A stretch of DNA of 64,000 nucleotides from Pacificibacter maritimus (GTDB taxonomy: Bacteria; Pseudomonadota; Alphaproteobacteria; Rhodobacterales; Rhodobacteraceae). The notes under the pieces are model-generated. The model did not search any database. It was not told the DNA's origin and was given only the letters and a program-made list of their open reading frames with translations. This document shows positions 17,051 through 25,945 of the stretch, piece by piece (positions within the stretch are counted from its first letter, which is position 1; each line of letters starts with the position of its first letter). The position numbers and the translations under genes were made by a program. The stretch is from the NCBI RefSeq assembly GCF_003814915.1, contig NZ_RKQK01000002.1:249184-313183 (forward strand), given 5' to 3'.

Positions 17051-17220
17051 TTGACTCTATTGACGGCATGCCCTGACGCGCAGGTCTTGACTCTATGTTT
17101 CGCGCAGCGTAATGCAGTCGCAACTTTCCGGAAGCTTTGTGCCTTCCGGTCCCATGGCTTTAGCCGGGATCGCCCTCCGTCAGCGCGTTGCGCCCACGGG
17201 GGCGCTCATCGTTTGGCTAA
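17051..17220 (+). promoter_or_regulatory. Structured leader and repeats upstream of ffh
   Basis: The 330-base gap before ffh carries no convincing coding frame. It has a 10-base direct repeat TTGACTCTAT (17051-17060 and 17087-17096) and hairpins: CCGGAAG (17128-17134) with CTTCCGG (17143-17149), and an outer stem TTAGCC (17160-17165) with GGCTAA (17215-17220) enclosing GCGCCC (17190-17195) with GGGCGC (17200-17205). This fits a structured 5' leader. I found no 4.5S RNA signature in it. Confidence 0.45.
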
Positions 17221-17291
17221 TACGCCTTGGACAATCGCCGTCTCATTCCCATATGAGGCAGATCAGTTTTTAAGGTCTTAGGAGGACCGGC

Positions 17292-18797
17292 ATGTTTGAA
17301 AATCTATCCGAACGCCTGTCCGGTGTCTTCGATAAACTCACCAGCCAAGGGTCTCTGTCTGAAGACGATGTAAAAACAGCCCTGCGCGAAGTGCGTGTGG
17401 CCCTGCTTGAGGCCGATGTTTCCCTGCCTGTAGCGCGCGACTTTGTAAAAGCTGTGCAAGAGCGTGCAACGGGTCAAGCTGTTACCAAATCCGTGACACC
17501 AGGCCAGCAGGTTGTGAAAATCGTTCATGACGAATTGGTCAATGTTCTTAAGGGCGACACAGAAGACACCGAGCTGTTAAAAGTCGACAATCCCCCTGCC
17601 CCGATCTTGATGGTCGGCCTGCAAGGTGGTGGTAAAACCACAACGACTGCCAAGCTCGCGAAACGCCTGAAAGAAAAGCAAGGCAAGCGCGTGCTTATGG
17701 CCTCGCTCGATGTCTACCGCCCAGCGGCGATGCACCAGCTTGAAGTCTTGGGTCAGCAAATTGGCGTTGATACCTTGCCAATCGTTGCGGGTCAAAAACC
17801 CGCTGACATCGCCAAACGCGCCAAGCAGCAGGCAAGCATGGGCGGCTATGATGTCTACATGCTCGACACCGCGGGCCGTTTGTCAATCGACGACGAATTG
17901 ATGGCTGAAGTCGAAGCTGTCCGTGATGTGACCAACCCGCGCGAAACATTGCTCGTGGTTGATGGTCTGACCGGTCAGGATGCTGTGAATACAGCTGAAA
18001 ACTTTAACGACCGCATTGGTATTTCTGGCGTTATTCTCACCCGTATGGATGGTGACGGACGCGGTGGTGCAGCACTTTCTATGCGTGCCGTCACTGGCAA
18101 GCCGATCAAATACGTCGGTCTTGGCGAAAAAATGGACGCCATTGAAGAGTTCACGCCTGACCGTATTGCGGGTCGTATTTTGGGCATGGGCGACATCGTA
18201 GCGCTTGTTGAGAAAGCCCAAGAAACGATTGAAGCCGAACAAGCCGAGCGCATGATGAAGCGCTTCACCAAAGGCCAGTTCAACATGAACGACATGAAAA
18301 TGCAGCTCGAGCAGATGCTCAAAATGGGCGGCATGGAAGGTCTCATGGGGATGATGCCAGGCATGGGTAAAATGGCCAAACAGGTCAAAGACAGCGGCTT
18401 CGAAGACAAAACAATCAAACGCCAGATCGCTTTGATCCAATCTATGACCAAACGCGAACGCGCCAACCCCGCGTTGCTGCAAGCTTCGCGCAAGAAACGC
18501 ATCGCCAAAGGTGCGGGTCTTGAAGTGTCCGAATTGAACAAGCTTTTGAAAATGCATCGCCAGATGGCGGACATGATGAAAAAGATGGGCAAAATGGGCA
18601 AAGGTGGCATGCTGAAACAGGCCATGAAAGGCATGATCGGCAAAGGCGGCCCGCAAGGTCTGGAAGATATGGATCCCGCGAAAATGGCTGAAGCTACAAA
18701 AGCACTGCAAGGCTCTATGCCGCGCGGCATGGGTTTGCCTGGTCTGGGTGGTGGCGCTTTGCCCCCTGGCCTGTCTGGGTTTGGGAAGAAAAAGTAA
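17292..18797 (+). CDS. ffh: Signal recognition particle protein Ffh
   Basis: 501 residues, typical length. The N domain is followed by a GTPase G domain with GLQGGGKTTT (about 107-116), DVYRPAA, DTAGR and TRMDGDGRGG, and a Met-rich M domain that binds SRP RNA and signal peptides. It targets inner-membrane proteins co-translationally through FtsY. AGGAGG sits upstream of the ATG. Its stop overlaps the next ATG (TAATG), so the chorismate mutase gene is translationally coupled. Confidence 0.97.
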   Translation: MFENLSERLSGVFDKLTSQGSLSEDDVKTALREVRVALLEADVSLPVARDFVKAVQERATGQAVTKSVTPGQQVVKIVHDELVNVLKGDTEDTELLKVDNPPAPILMVGLQGGGKTTTTAKLAKRLKEKQGKRVLMASLDVYRPAAMHQLEVLGQQIGVDTLPIVAGQKPADIAKRAKQQASMGGYDVYMLDTAGRLSIDDELMAEVEAVRDVTNPRETLLVVDGLTGQDAVNTAENFNDRIGISGVILTRMDGDGRGGAALSMRAVTGKPIKYVGLGEKMDAIEEFTPDRIAGRILGMGDIVALVEKAQETIEAEQAERMMKRFTKGQFNMNDMKMQLEQMLKMGGMEGLMGMMPGMGKMAKQVKDSGFEDKTIKRQIALIQSMTKRERANPALLQASRKKRIAKGAGLEVSELNKLLKMHRQMADMMKKMGKMGKGGMLKQAMKGMIGKGGPQGLEDMDPAKMAEATKALQGSMPRGMGLPGLGGGALPPGLSGFGKKK

Positions 18798-19093
18798 TGA
18801 CCAATCCAGTTGATTTTGCCCAAGAGGTTTTAAAAGAACACCGTGAAAGCATTGACCGCTTGGATGCGATCCTTGTTTACACACTTGGTGAGCGCTTTAA
18901 ACACACCCAAGCTGTTGGCAAACTGAAAGCCACGCATGATCTTCCGCCTTCCGACCCTACACGTGAAGGCGCACAAATTGCCCGTCTCGAAGACCTCGCA
19001 AAACGCGCGGACCTTGATCCGGAATTCGCAAAAGCTTTCCTGAAATTCATCATTCAGGAAGTCATTCATCATCACGAAAAACACCAAGAATAA
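18797..19093 (+). CDS. Chorismate mutase (AroQ type)
   Basis: 98 residues, all-helical. The pattern Arg-Xaa-Ser-Ile-Asp-Arg-Leu-Asp-Ala-Ile-Leu, Lys in Val-Gly-Lys-Leu-Lys and a C-terminal Phe-Ile-Ile-Gln-Glu-Val-Ile-His-His fit the AroQ active site, which converts chorismate to prephenate for Phe/Tyr synthesis. Its position after ffh and before rpsP is common in this group. It starts on the ATG at 18797, overlapping the ffh stop by one base. Confidence 0.85.
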   Translation: MTNPVDFAQEVLKEHRESIDRLDAILVYTLGERFKHTQAVGKLKATHDLPPSDPTREGAQIARLEDLAKRADLDPEFAKAFLKFIIQEVIHHHEKHQE

Positions 19094-19138
19094 CCGACCA
19101 ACTGGCTCGGTATCGATTAAACCCTAGGAGAATTCACT

Positions 19139-19525
19139 ATGTCTATGAAAATTCGTCTTGCCCGCGGTGGCTCTAAGAAACGTCCTTTTTACCGTATCGT
19201 TGCAGCGGATTCACGTATGCCACGCGATGGTCGTTTCATCGAGAAACTCGGCACATACAACCCGCTTTTGCCGAAAGATTCCGAAGAGCGCGTGATCATG
19301 GATATCGACCGCGTAAAATACTGGTTGGGTGAAGGCGCACAGCCAACTGACCGTATCGTTCGCATGTTGGAAGCTGCTGGCGTTGTCGCGAAAACTGAGC
19401 GCAACAACCCGAAAAAAGCTGTTCCAGGCAAAAAAGCACAAGATCGCGCTGAAGAAAAAGCTCAAAAAGCTGCTGACGCGGCTGAAGCTGCCGCAGCACC
19501 TGCTGAGGCTGCTGCTGAGGAATAA
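19139..19525 (+). CDS. rpsP: 30S ribosomal protein S16
   Basis: 128 residues. The conserved core (about 1-82) contains Met-Lys-Ile-Arg-Leu-Ala-Arg-Gly-Gly and Phe-Tyr-Arg-Ile-Val, followed by an Ala/Glu/Lys-rich tail of about 45 residues that is common in alphaproteobacterial S16. AGGAG precedes the ATG. It heads the rpsP-rimM-trmD-rplS cluster, here with bluB inserted directly after it. Confidence 0.97.
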   Translation: MSMKIRLARGGSKKRPFYRIVAADSRMPRDGRFIEKLGTYNPLLPKDSEERVIMDIDRVKYWLGEGAQPTDRIVRMLEAAGVVAKTERNNPKKAVPGKKAQDRAEEKAQKAADAAEAAAAPAEAAAEE

Positions 19526-19530
19526 GCCCC

Positions 19531-20169
19531 TTGGCAGGCGCAACATCCTTTTCGGCCACCGAACGCGATGCGTTTGAAAAATTGATGCGTGTGCGGCGTG
19601 ATGTACGTCGCTTTCGCACTGATCCTGTGGACCCTAAACTTGTGACCGCCTGCCTTGCGAGCTTTTCTTTGGCCCCCTCTGTCGGACTGTCTCAGCCTTG
19701 GCAGATTGTGAACGTCAAAAGTGATAGCGCCCGCGCGGCGGTTCTCGATAATTTCGAGACCGCCAATGCGCGGGCGCTTCGCGGTTATACAGGTTCGGAT
19801 GCCGAAACCTATGCGACCTTGAAACTCGCAGGACTGCGTGAAGCCCCTGTTCATCTGGCGGTTTTTTGCGACGAAAGCACGCAAAAAGGCAAAGGCTTGG
19901 GCGCGGGCACCATGCCTGAAATGCGCCGCTATTCCGTTGTCTGCGCCATCATGCAATTTTGGTTGGCCCTTCGCAGTTACGGTTTGGGATTGGGCTGGGT
20001 GTCGATTTTAGACCCAGAACAGCTCAAGACCGATCTAAATATCGCTAAGGACTGGCAGCTTGTTGGCTATCTGTGTATCGGCTGGCCTGAGCAAGACGGT
20101 TTCGATCCTGAATTGGAAAAACTGGGCTGGGAAGAACGATTGCCTTGCCCTGATCTTGAGACGCGGTAA
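19531..20169 (+). CDS. bluB: 5,6-dimethylbenzimidazole synthase
   Basis: 212 residues, nitroreductase fold. BluB uses O2 to convert reduced FMN to dimethylbenzimidazole, the lower ligand of cobalamin. Recognised by Arg-Arg-Asp-Val-Arg-Arg-Phe near the N-terminus, Ser-Val-Gly-Leu-Ser-Gln-Pro-Trp, and Gly-Leu-Gly-Leu-Gly-Trp-Val-Ser. The likely start is a TTG at 19531 with GAGGAA inside the end of rpsP. It sits between rpsP and rimM, an unusual intrusion into a conserved translation operon, and matches the B12-dependent ribonucleotide reductase at 50590. Confidence 0.9.
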   Translation: MAGATSFSATERDAFEKLMRVRRDVRRFRTDPVDPKLVTACLASFSLAPSVGLSQPWQIVNVKSDSARAAVLDNFETANARALRGYTGSDAETYATLKLAGLREAPVHLAVFCDESTQKGKGLGAGTMPEMRRYSVVCAIMQFWLALRSYGLGLGWVSILDPEQLKTDLNIAKDWQLVGYLCIGWPEQDGFDPELEKLGWEERLPCPDLETR

Positions 20170-20196
20170 TCTAAACCAACCAAAAGAGAGTAAGCC

Positions 20197-20706
20197 ATGA
20201 GCGACAGCAAAATCATCGTAGGGGCCATCGCAGGATCCTTTGGCGTGCGCGGCGAAGTGCGCCTAAAATCCTTTTGCGCCACGCCTGAAGACATTGCCGA
20301 TTACAGCCCGCTGTACACAGAAGACGGCAGCCGCAGCTTTGAAGTGACCTTGGAACGCTCCATTAAAAATGGCTTTGCTGTACGCCTATCAGGCATTGAG
20401 ACCAAAGAAGAGGCAGACGCCCTAAAAGGCGTGACGTTGTTTGCCGACCGCGATCAATTGCCATCCTTGCCTGATGATGAATTTTACTACGCCGATCTGG
20501 TGGGGCTTGAGGTCTATGACACAGGCGGCACCAAATTGGGGGTGGTTCAATTGGTCGTTGATCATGGCGCGGGTGATTTGCTGGAAGTGCATACAGCCAA
20601 CCTAAAAGAACCCGCACTGCTGCCCTTTACCAAAGCTGCAGTTCCCACGGTCGATCTGGCAGCAAAACGCATCATCGCCGATCCCCCAGAAGGCTTGTTC
20701 GACTAG
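20197..20706 (+). CDS. rimM: Ribosome maturation factor RimM
   Basis: 169 residues. The N-terminal half has [16 protein letters not shown], and the C-terminal PRC-barrel half has Phe-Tyr-Tyr-Ala-Asp-Leu-Val-Gly-Leu. It assists 30S maturation around S19 and the 16S 3' domain. The gene is separated from the next one by three bases. Confidence 0.95.
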   Translation: MSDSKIIVGAIAGSFGVRGEVRLKSFCATPEDIADYSPLYTEDGSRSFEVTLERSIKNGFAVRLSGIETKEEADALKGVTLFADRDQLPSLPDDEFYYADLVGLEVYDTGGTKLGVVQLVVDHGAGDLLEVHTANLKEPALLPFTKAAVPTVDLAAKRIIADPPEGLFD

Positions 20707-20709
20707 CGC

Positions 20710-21486
20710 ATGGCCAGACGGATCATCATCCATGCGGGATTTCACAAAACTGGCACGAAAACGCTGCAAGAAACCCTTAGCATAAACACCGCGCTTTTGC
20801 TGCCCCATGTGGAAATTTACTTGCAAGGCGGTGCATTGATTTCATCCTTAGCCCAAGCCGTGCTCAGTTTTTCGGGCAATCGCTGTAAAGACACCAAGGC
20901 CGTGGTCAGCGAACAAGCCGAATTGTTTTTCTCTTTGATGGATTTGACGGACCCAAGGCCAATTTTTGTCAGCAGTGAAAGCCTGTCAGGGCATTTTCCA
21001 GGCTCAGCTGGTGTCGCCAAATACGGCCCTGCGCCGATTGCGATAGACTTGATCCGTGACGCTTGGACAAAGGTAACAGGGGACCAGAACAGTTTCGAGG
21101 TCTACTATTCCACGCGCCGCTCAGGCTGGCTGGCATCCTGCCACTGGCAGCGCCTCAAGACAAACCGCAACATGCTAAGCCTATCGGAGTATTGCGAAAA
21201 ATACGCACAGGCAGCTGACCACGGTGCGATTATTGATACCATTAAAACCCGCCTTGGGGCGCAGTTCGTTCATACCCAAGCTTTGGAAGACATGCCTCAT
21301 CCCGTCGACCCCGTATTAGAAATTCTGAATCTTGGGCATTTGAAATCCCAGTTAGACATTCCGCCAAACGCCAACACATCTTTGGGGGAAACCGCGCGCG
21401 CAGACTTGCTGGCGCTGAACCGACAGAAAATTTGGGGGCAAGACTATAAAAAAGCCCGCGCTGCGATTTTACGCCAAAAGCCGTGA
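20710..21486 (+). CDS. Sulfotransferase-like P-loop protein
   Basis: 258 residues. The N-terminal His-Ala-Gly-Phe-His-Lys-Thr-Gly-Thr-Lys-Thr matches the 5'-phosphosulfate loop (PSB) of PAPS-dependent sulfotransferases, and a later Ser-Thr-Arg-Arg-Ser-Gly-Trp fits the 3'-phosphate (PB) region. No signal peptide. Substrate unknown. It lies three bases after rimM and about 40 before trmD, inside the translation operon, which is not its usual place. Confidence 0.65.
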   Translation: MARRIIIHAGFHKTGTKTLQETLSINTALLLPHVEIYLQGGALISSLAQAVLSFSGNRCKDTKAVVSEQAELFFSLMDLTDPRPIFVSSESLSGHFPGSAGVAKYGPAPIAIDLIRDAWTKVTGDQNSFEVYYSTRRSGWLASCHWQRLKTNRNMLSLSEYCEKYAQAADHGAIIDTIKTRLGAQFVHTQALEDMPHPVDPVLEILNLGHLKSQLDIPPNANTSLGETARADLLALNRQKIWGQDYKKARAAILRQKP

Positions 21487-21525
21487 CCCCTTTTCCTTCT
21501 GCTCAGGCTCAGGCTATATGGCCCC

Positions 21526-22350
21526 ATGACAGATCAACCCGATAACAAGCCTCAAAAAACGCTTTCCAAATCACACGGTCGCATTGCTATACGCCCGACC
21601 TTGCAGCCGCGCGACCTGATGGTGGACACACCAGATATTGCAGGCACATGGAAAGCTAAAATCATCACGCTTCTACCGACTGCTTTTCCTGGCATGCTTG
21701 GCGAAAGCTTAACGGGAAAAGCCCTACAAGATGGCCTGTGGCAAATCGAGCCAATTGATTTGCGCATTTTTGGCGAGGGCAAACATCGCAATGTCGATGA
21801 CACGCCCGCAGGCGGTGGCGCTGGTATGGTGCTTCGTCCCGATATTATGGGCAAAGCGGTAGATTTCGCGATGAACGGCCTGCCGCAAGACCGCGAAAAA
21901 TGGCCATTGGTATATCTGTCACCCCGCGGCAAGCGCTTTGATCAAGCCACAGCCAAACGCTGGTCAAAAGCCGAAGGGATCACCATGATCTGTGGGCGCT
22001 TTGAAGGTTTAGATGAACGTGTCATCAACCATTTCGACATCGAAGAAGTGTCTCTAGGTGATTTTGTGTTAACGGGTGGTGAGATTCCGGCACAAGCGAT
22101 GATTGATGCCACCGTTCGTCTTTTGCCCGGTGTTTTAGGCAATGCCGAGAGCATCGAAGAGGAAAGCCATTCAAACGGCTTGCTGGAACATCCGCAATAC
22201 ACACGCCCTGCCGAGTGGCGTGGGCATAAAATTCCTGACGTGCTCATGTCGGGCCATCACGGTAAAATCGCTAAATGGCGCGAAGACATGGCCAAGCAAC
22301 TCACCCAAGAGCGCAGGCCGGATATGTGGCGCATTTTAAACGACACCTAA
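21526..22350 (+). CDS. trmD: tRNA (guanine37-N1)-methyltransferase
   Basis: 274 residues, SPOUT fold. The trefoil-knot motifs are clear: Tyr-Leu-Ser-Pro-Arg-Gly-Lys, Cys-Gly-Arg-Phe-Glu-Gly-Leu-Asp-Glu-Arg and Leu-Gly-Asp-Phe-Val-Leu-Thr-Gly-Gly-Glu. It methylates G37 using S-adenosylmethionine to prevent frameshifting. The N-terminus is about 45 residues longer than in Escherichia coli; a shorter start at the ATG 21619 is possible. Confidence 0.95.
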   Translation: MTDQPDNKPQKTLSKSHGRIAIRPTLQPRDLMVDTPDIAGTWKAKIITLLPTAFPGMLGESLTGKALQDGLWQIEPIDLRIFGEGKHRNVDDTPAGGGAGMVLRPDIMGKAVDFAMNGLPQDREKWPLVYLSPRGKRFDQATAKRWSKAEGITMICGRFEGLDERVINHFDIEEVSLGDFVLTGGEIPAQAMIDATVRLLPGVLGNAESIEEESHSNGLLEHPQYTRPAEWRGHKIPDVLMSGHHGKIAKWREDMAKQLTQERRPDMWRILNDT

Positions 22351-22433
22351 GACACTATTGCATCAGTTGCGCATCTGAGCCTGCCTTGCGATAGTCGCCT
22401 AAGCCAGCGCGCAAAAGCCCTGTGGAGTGCTCT

Positions 22434-23657
22434 ATGACCTTAAGTTTTCTGAATGTGCCTGCGATGCTTTTGATGCGTTTATATCGCAAACTTTGGCTGC
22501 GCGTTGGCTTATATGCCTTAGCTGCGGCTTTGATCGCGGTGATTGGCCCATGGGGTGCAGCCCTATTGCCAAGCGCATGGTCAAAGACTTTATCAGCAGA
22601 TGCGGTGACACCGGTTCTGACGATTTTAGCTTCATCCATGTTGGCAGTGTCTACATTTTCCTTGAATGTTATGGTTTCAGCGCATCGGTCCGCGGCGCTA
22701 AACACAACACCGCGCGTGCACCGCCTGCTGTTAGAAGACACCACAACGCAATCCGTTTTGGGCGTATTTATCGGCGCTTTTGTCTATGCTTTGACCTCAA
22801 TCGTGCTGACGAATATGGAATTTTATTCCGAAGAAGCCCTGCTGGCGGTCATGGTGGTCACGGTTTTGGTGGTTGCGTTGGTCATCGGCGCGATGCTGCG
22901 CTGGATCGAACATCTCAGTACGCTTGGCAGTCTTGATGACACATTGCGTTTTGTCAGTGACCGCACCAAACGGCGCCTATCCGCATTCCGCAATCAACCC
23001 GCATATGGCGCATTGCCGCTGGCGGATGATGTGCAGATCCCTGAAACCTGTACTGATATTTTGGCACCTCAGTCTGGATATATACAACTCATCGACGTGC
23101 ATGGCCTGTCCAATAGCACGCCTGAGCGCGCAACGACATATGTGCTGCGCAGGCCCGGTCACCATGTTTTAAAAAACACAGTTTTGGCGCAGGTCTCAGG
23201 CACGCAGGACGACGATGCTTTAAGTGCGATTTTAGAAAATTTCACCATCGGTGATCAACGCAGTTTTGAACAAGACCCACTGTTTGGTCTACAAGTCCTG
23301 TCTGAAATCGCCTCACGCGCCTTATCGCCGGGAACTCATGATCCCGGCACCGCTGTGCAAGTTCTAAATATCCTCAGCAAACTGCTATGGGAGGCCAGCC
23401 ATATCAAAGCGGATGAACCCGAATCCTGTGCACAGAATGTGATATTGAAAACCGTCGATTCCGACAGGATCTTTGAACGCGCTTTCGAAGCAATCGCACG
23501 CGATGGAAAAGGTTTTTCCGAGGTCGAAGACTGTTTGTACAAAGGTCTGTCCAATTTGGAAAACTGCCCTGATCCCGATTTTGCTGAAGCAGCGCGCAAA
23601 ATGCACAAGGCTTTTACAGGCACCACGACTGACGCCCCTGCGGCCGCTAAAACTTAA
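22434..23657 (+). CDS. DUF2254 membrane protein
   Basis: 407 residues from the ATG at 22434, which has GGAG seven bases upstream; a GTG at 22422 would add four. Four membrane segments fill about 20-165, followed by a soluble domain. The pattern Leu-Ala-Val-Ser-Thr-Phe-Ser-Leu-Asn-Val-Met-Val and Gly-Val-Phe-Ile-Gly-Ala-Phe-Val-Tyr matches DUF2254. Function unknown. It separates trmD from rplS and is another insertion in this cluster. Confidence 0.8.
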   Translation: MTLSFLNVPAMLLMRLYRKLWLRVGLYALAAALIAVIGPWGAALLPSAWSKTLSADAVTPVLTILASSMLAVSTFSLNVMVSAHRSAALNTTPRVHRLLLEDTTTQSVLGVFIGAFVYALTSIVLTNMEFYSEEALLAVMVVTVLVVALVIGAMLRWIEHLSTLGSLDDTLRFVSDRTKRRLSAFRNQPAYGALPLADDVQIPETCTDILAPQSGYIQLIDVHGLSNSTPERATTYVLRRPGHHVLKNTVLAQVSGTQDDDALSAILENFTIGDQRSFEQDPLFGLQVLSEIASRALSPGTHDPGTAVQVLNILSKLLWEASHIKADEPESCAQNVILKTVDSDRIFERAFEAIARDGKGFSEVEDCLYKGLSNLENCPDPDFAEAARKMHKAFTGTTTDAPAAAKT

Positions 23658-23689
23658 CGCAGTCTAAGTACAACTGCCCCTTGCTCCAA

Positions 23690-23904
23690 CGTTAAATCGC
23701 GCCTATACACCGCCTGTTCGGGATTGGAATCAGTCACTGGACTGTTTTGTGTTTCGGTCGTTGTGCTTTTTTCGGTGCAATACAAGGTTGGACCACAAAC
23801 ATACCAAATGAAAGACGACCTGATCCTCTGGCGGGCATCAAATGATGGACCCGGAAGAAAACCAAGAGTTCTGAGGCCGCGCAAACCTTCACGGCAAACC
23901 GTGA
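23690..23904 (+). promoter_or_regulatory. Leader region of rplS
   Basis: The 267-base gap before rplS has a compact hairpin TCACGG (23889-23894) with CCGTGA (23899-23904) just ahead of the Shine-Dalgarno GGAG, plus weaker inverted repeats. Ribosomal protein genes often have autoregulatory leaders; here only the short hairpin is convincing. Confidence 0.35.
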
Positions 23905-23924
23905 GCATAGATTGGAGATTAGCG

Positions 23925-24299
23925 ATGGATCTTATCGCACAGCTGGAAGCCGAGCAGATTGCTGCCCTTGGCGCGACTATTCCAGATTTCAAACCGGGTG
24001 ACACCATCCGCGTTGGATACAAAGTAACCGAGGGCACGCGCTCTCGTGTTCAGAACTACGAAGGCGTCTGCATTGCACGTAAAAACGGCAAAGGCATCGC
24101 GGGTTCTTTTACAGTTCGCAAAATTTCTTTTGGTGAAGGCGTAGAACGTGTGTTCCCGCTGCACTCCACAAACATCGATCACATCGAAGTGATCCGTCGT
24201 GGTCGTGTACGTCGTGCGAAACTCTACTACTTGCGTGATCGTCGCGGTAAATCTGCGCGTATCGCAGAAGTCACCAACTACAAAGCGCCTAAGGCGTAA
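23925..24299 (+). CDS. rplS: 50S ribosomal protein L19
   Basis: 124 residues from the ATG at 23925, which has TTGGAG upstream; the frame is open further back but that part has no family similarity. The conserved core includes Pro-Gly-Asp-Thr-Ile-Arg-Val, Arg-Val-Gln-Asn-Tyr-Glu-Gly-Val and Val-Glu-Arg-Val-Phe-Pro-Leu-His-Ser. It sits at the 30S/50S interface. rpmE follows closely. Confidence 0.97.
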   Translation: MDLIAQLEAEQIAALGATIPDFKPGDTIRVGYKVTEGTRSRVQNYEGVCIARKNGKGIAGSFTVRKISFGEGVERVFPLHSTNIDHIEVIRRGRVRRAKLYYLRDRRGKSARIAEVTNYKAPKA

Positions 24300-24310
24300 G
24301 GGGACCTGTC

Positions 24311-24532
24311 ATGAAAAAAGATACACACCCAGAATACCACATGATCAACGTCAAAATGACCGATGGTTCTATTGTTCAAATGAAATCCACTTGGGGTTCC
24401 GAGGGCGACCAGCTTGCACTCGACATCGACCCATCTGCGCACCCAGCGTGGAACGGTGGCAGCTCGCGCCTTCTCGACCAAGGCGGCCGTGTTTCCAAGT
24501 TCAAAAACAAATACGCAGGTCTTGGTTTCTAA
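24311..24532 (+). CDS. rpmE: 50S ribosomal protein L31 (zinc-free form)
   Basis: 73 residues. The start Met-Lys-Lys-Asp-Thr-His-Pro-Glu-Tyr is typical of L31, but the Cys ligands of the zinc-binding form are absent (there are no cysteines), so this is the C-minus type. It follows rplS by eleven bases and ends before a strong terminator. Confidence 0.93.
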   Translation: MKKDTHPEYHMINVKMTDGSIVQMKSTWGSEGDQLALDIDPSAHPAWNGGSSRLLDQGGRVSKFKNKYAGLGF

Positions 24533-24560
24533 GCCAAACATCCTCAATTGTATTAAAAGA

Positions 24561-24588
24561 AACGCTGTTCTTCGGAGCAGCGTTTTTT
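24561..24588 (+). terminator. Rho-independent terminator after rpmE
   Basis: AACGCTGTTC and GAGCAGCGTT form a 10-base stem with one wobble capped by a C(TTCG)G tetraloop, followed by a T run. It closes the ffh to rpmE cluster. Confidence 0.92.
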
Positions 24589-24739
24589 TATGGGCCGTCA
24601 CAACCCGCGCGCCACAGGTGCATTTGATTTATCGCCCAGCGCGCAATTGGTCTTGCGCCGCGCCAACCAACAACGGCATATATACGCCAAGCGAAACACA
24701 GGCGTGCAAAAAGACACGCGAAGACAAGGTGGACCAAAC

Positions 24740-25552
24740 GTGGCGCATATTATCATTGTTGGAAACGAAAAAGGCGGCGCAGGTAAGTCAACCGTGTCCA
24801 TGCATGTCGCGACAGCCTTGTCCCGTTCGGGCTATCGCGTTGGTGCCCTTGATCTCGATTTGCGTCAGAAAACCATGGGTCGCTACTTGGAAAATCGCTT
24901 GGCATTTTGCTTGCGTGAAGGTTTTGATTTACCGACACCTGAGTACCGCGAACTCCCTGACATCGACCCCAAGGATTTGGCAGAGGGTGAAAACATCTAC
25001 GACCGCCGTCTGTCGATGGCTGTGTCGAGTTTGGAAGAGAGCTGCGACTTTATTTTGATCGATTGTCCAGGGTCACATACACGTCTAAGCCAAGTCGCGC
25101 ATTCCTTGGCGGATACTCTGATCACCCCGATGAATGACAGCTTTATCGACTTCGATTTGCTTGCGCGAGTTGATCCGGAAACGAACAAGATTCTTGGGCC
25201 ATCTGTCTATGCAGAAATGGTTTGGAGCGCGCGTCAATTGCGTGCCACCGCTGGACTGAAACCCATCGATTGGGTTGTTTTGCGCAATCGTCTGGGGGCG
25301 CAAAATATGCACAACAAGAAAAAGATCGGCGATGCCATGGAAGATCTATCAAAGCGGATCGGCTTTCGTGTATCACCCGGCTTTTCAGAGCGCGTTATCT
25401 TTCGCGAACTCTTTCCACGCGGTTTAACGCTGTTGGATCTAAAAGAAATCGGCGTCAAAAATGCGCTGAATATTTCCAATGTCGCGGCGCGCCAAGAGTT
25501 ACGTGACTTGATGAAAACACTCGACCTTCCGGGCGTCGAATTGAATTTCTAA
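24740..25552 (+). CDS. mipZ: Division-plane positioning ATPase MipZ
   Basis: 270 residues from the GTG at 24740, with AAGGTGG upstream; an ATG at 24590 lies in the terminator T run and would add 50 unconserved residues. Deviant Walker A Asn-Glu-Lys-Gly-Gly-Ala-Gly-Lys-Ser-Thr at about 9-18, then Asp-Leu-Asp-Leu-Arg and Ile-Asp-Cys-Pro-Gly. ParA/MinD family; in alphaproteobacteria MipZ forms gradients from the poles and blocks FtsZ assembly. The full, conserved C-terminal half argues for MipZ rather than ParA. Confidence 0.88.
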   Translation: MAHIIIVGNEKGGAGKSTVSMHVATALSRSGYRVGALDLDLRQKTMGRYLENRLAFCLREGFDLPTPEYRELPDIDPKDLAEGENIYDRRLSMAVSSLEESCDFILIDCPGSHTRLSQVAHSLADTLITPMNDSFIDFDLLARVDPETNKILGPSVYAEMVWSARQLRATAGLKPIDWVVLRNRLGAQNMHNKKKIGDAMEDLSKRIGFRVSPGFSERVIFRELFPRGLTLLDLKEIGVKNALNISNVAARQELRDLMKTLDLPGVELNF

Positions 25553-25573
25553 AGTCAGATGACAACGTCCGGG

Positions 25574-25900
25574 TCAATCGAGTTTGATGATCGTCACTTC
25601 GGCAGGGTTGATACCTTTCGCAGCTAAAAGCGCTGTGGGATCCTGCACGGTTGCTGCTGGGGTGGCCTGAACTGTTTTGACATTGAGGCGCGCGAATTTG
25701 GGGCGATTGTTCCATAATGCCCTTGGATCATATTGCGCCCAATTTATGCCTGCACCTTTGTGGATTTCTGCGCCCCTAGGCTCTGCCAGCGCAGATATAT
25801 CGCCAGTTTGTGACGCTGTGCGCAACCCGTCGGATTTGGCAAAAACAAAAAACAAAGCAGCCCCTGAAAATAAGACGGCCTGCAAAACAACCTTAATCAT
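25574..25900 (-). CDS. Unidentified membrane-anchored small protein
   Basis: 108 residues with one N-terminal membrane segment or signal anchor (about 4-22) and a periplasmic tail of mixed composition. No family recognised. It ends 22 bases from the convergent mipZ stop. A downstream-facing neighbour at 25946 has a similar anchored layout, so the two may belong together. Confidence 0.55.
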   Translation of the reverse strand: MIKVVLQAVLFSGAALFFVFAKSDGLRTASQTGDISALAEPRGAEIHKGAGINWAQYDPRALWNNRPKFARLNVKTVQATPAATVQDPTALLAAKGINPAEVTIIKLD

Positions 25901-25945
25901 TAAAATACCTATACCTTAATTCACGCGTTCAGAACTATGTCTGGC

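Noticed and set aside
16962-17291. 4.5S (SRP) RNA gene beside ffh
   Set aside because: The conserved apical GGAAG-CAGC type loop is absent; the hairpins do not fit its shape.
17304-18884. Long antisense reading frames inside ffh (up to 333 codons)
   Set aside because: They mirror the Met/Gly/Lys-rich coding strand, contain implausible runs of Phe and His, and have no ribosome-binding site; ffh is certain.
23654-24037. Minus-strand open frame over the rplS leader and start
   Set aside because: It overlaps the conserved rplS coding start and gives no recognisable protein.
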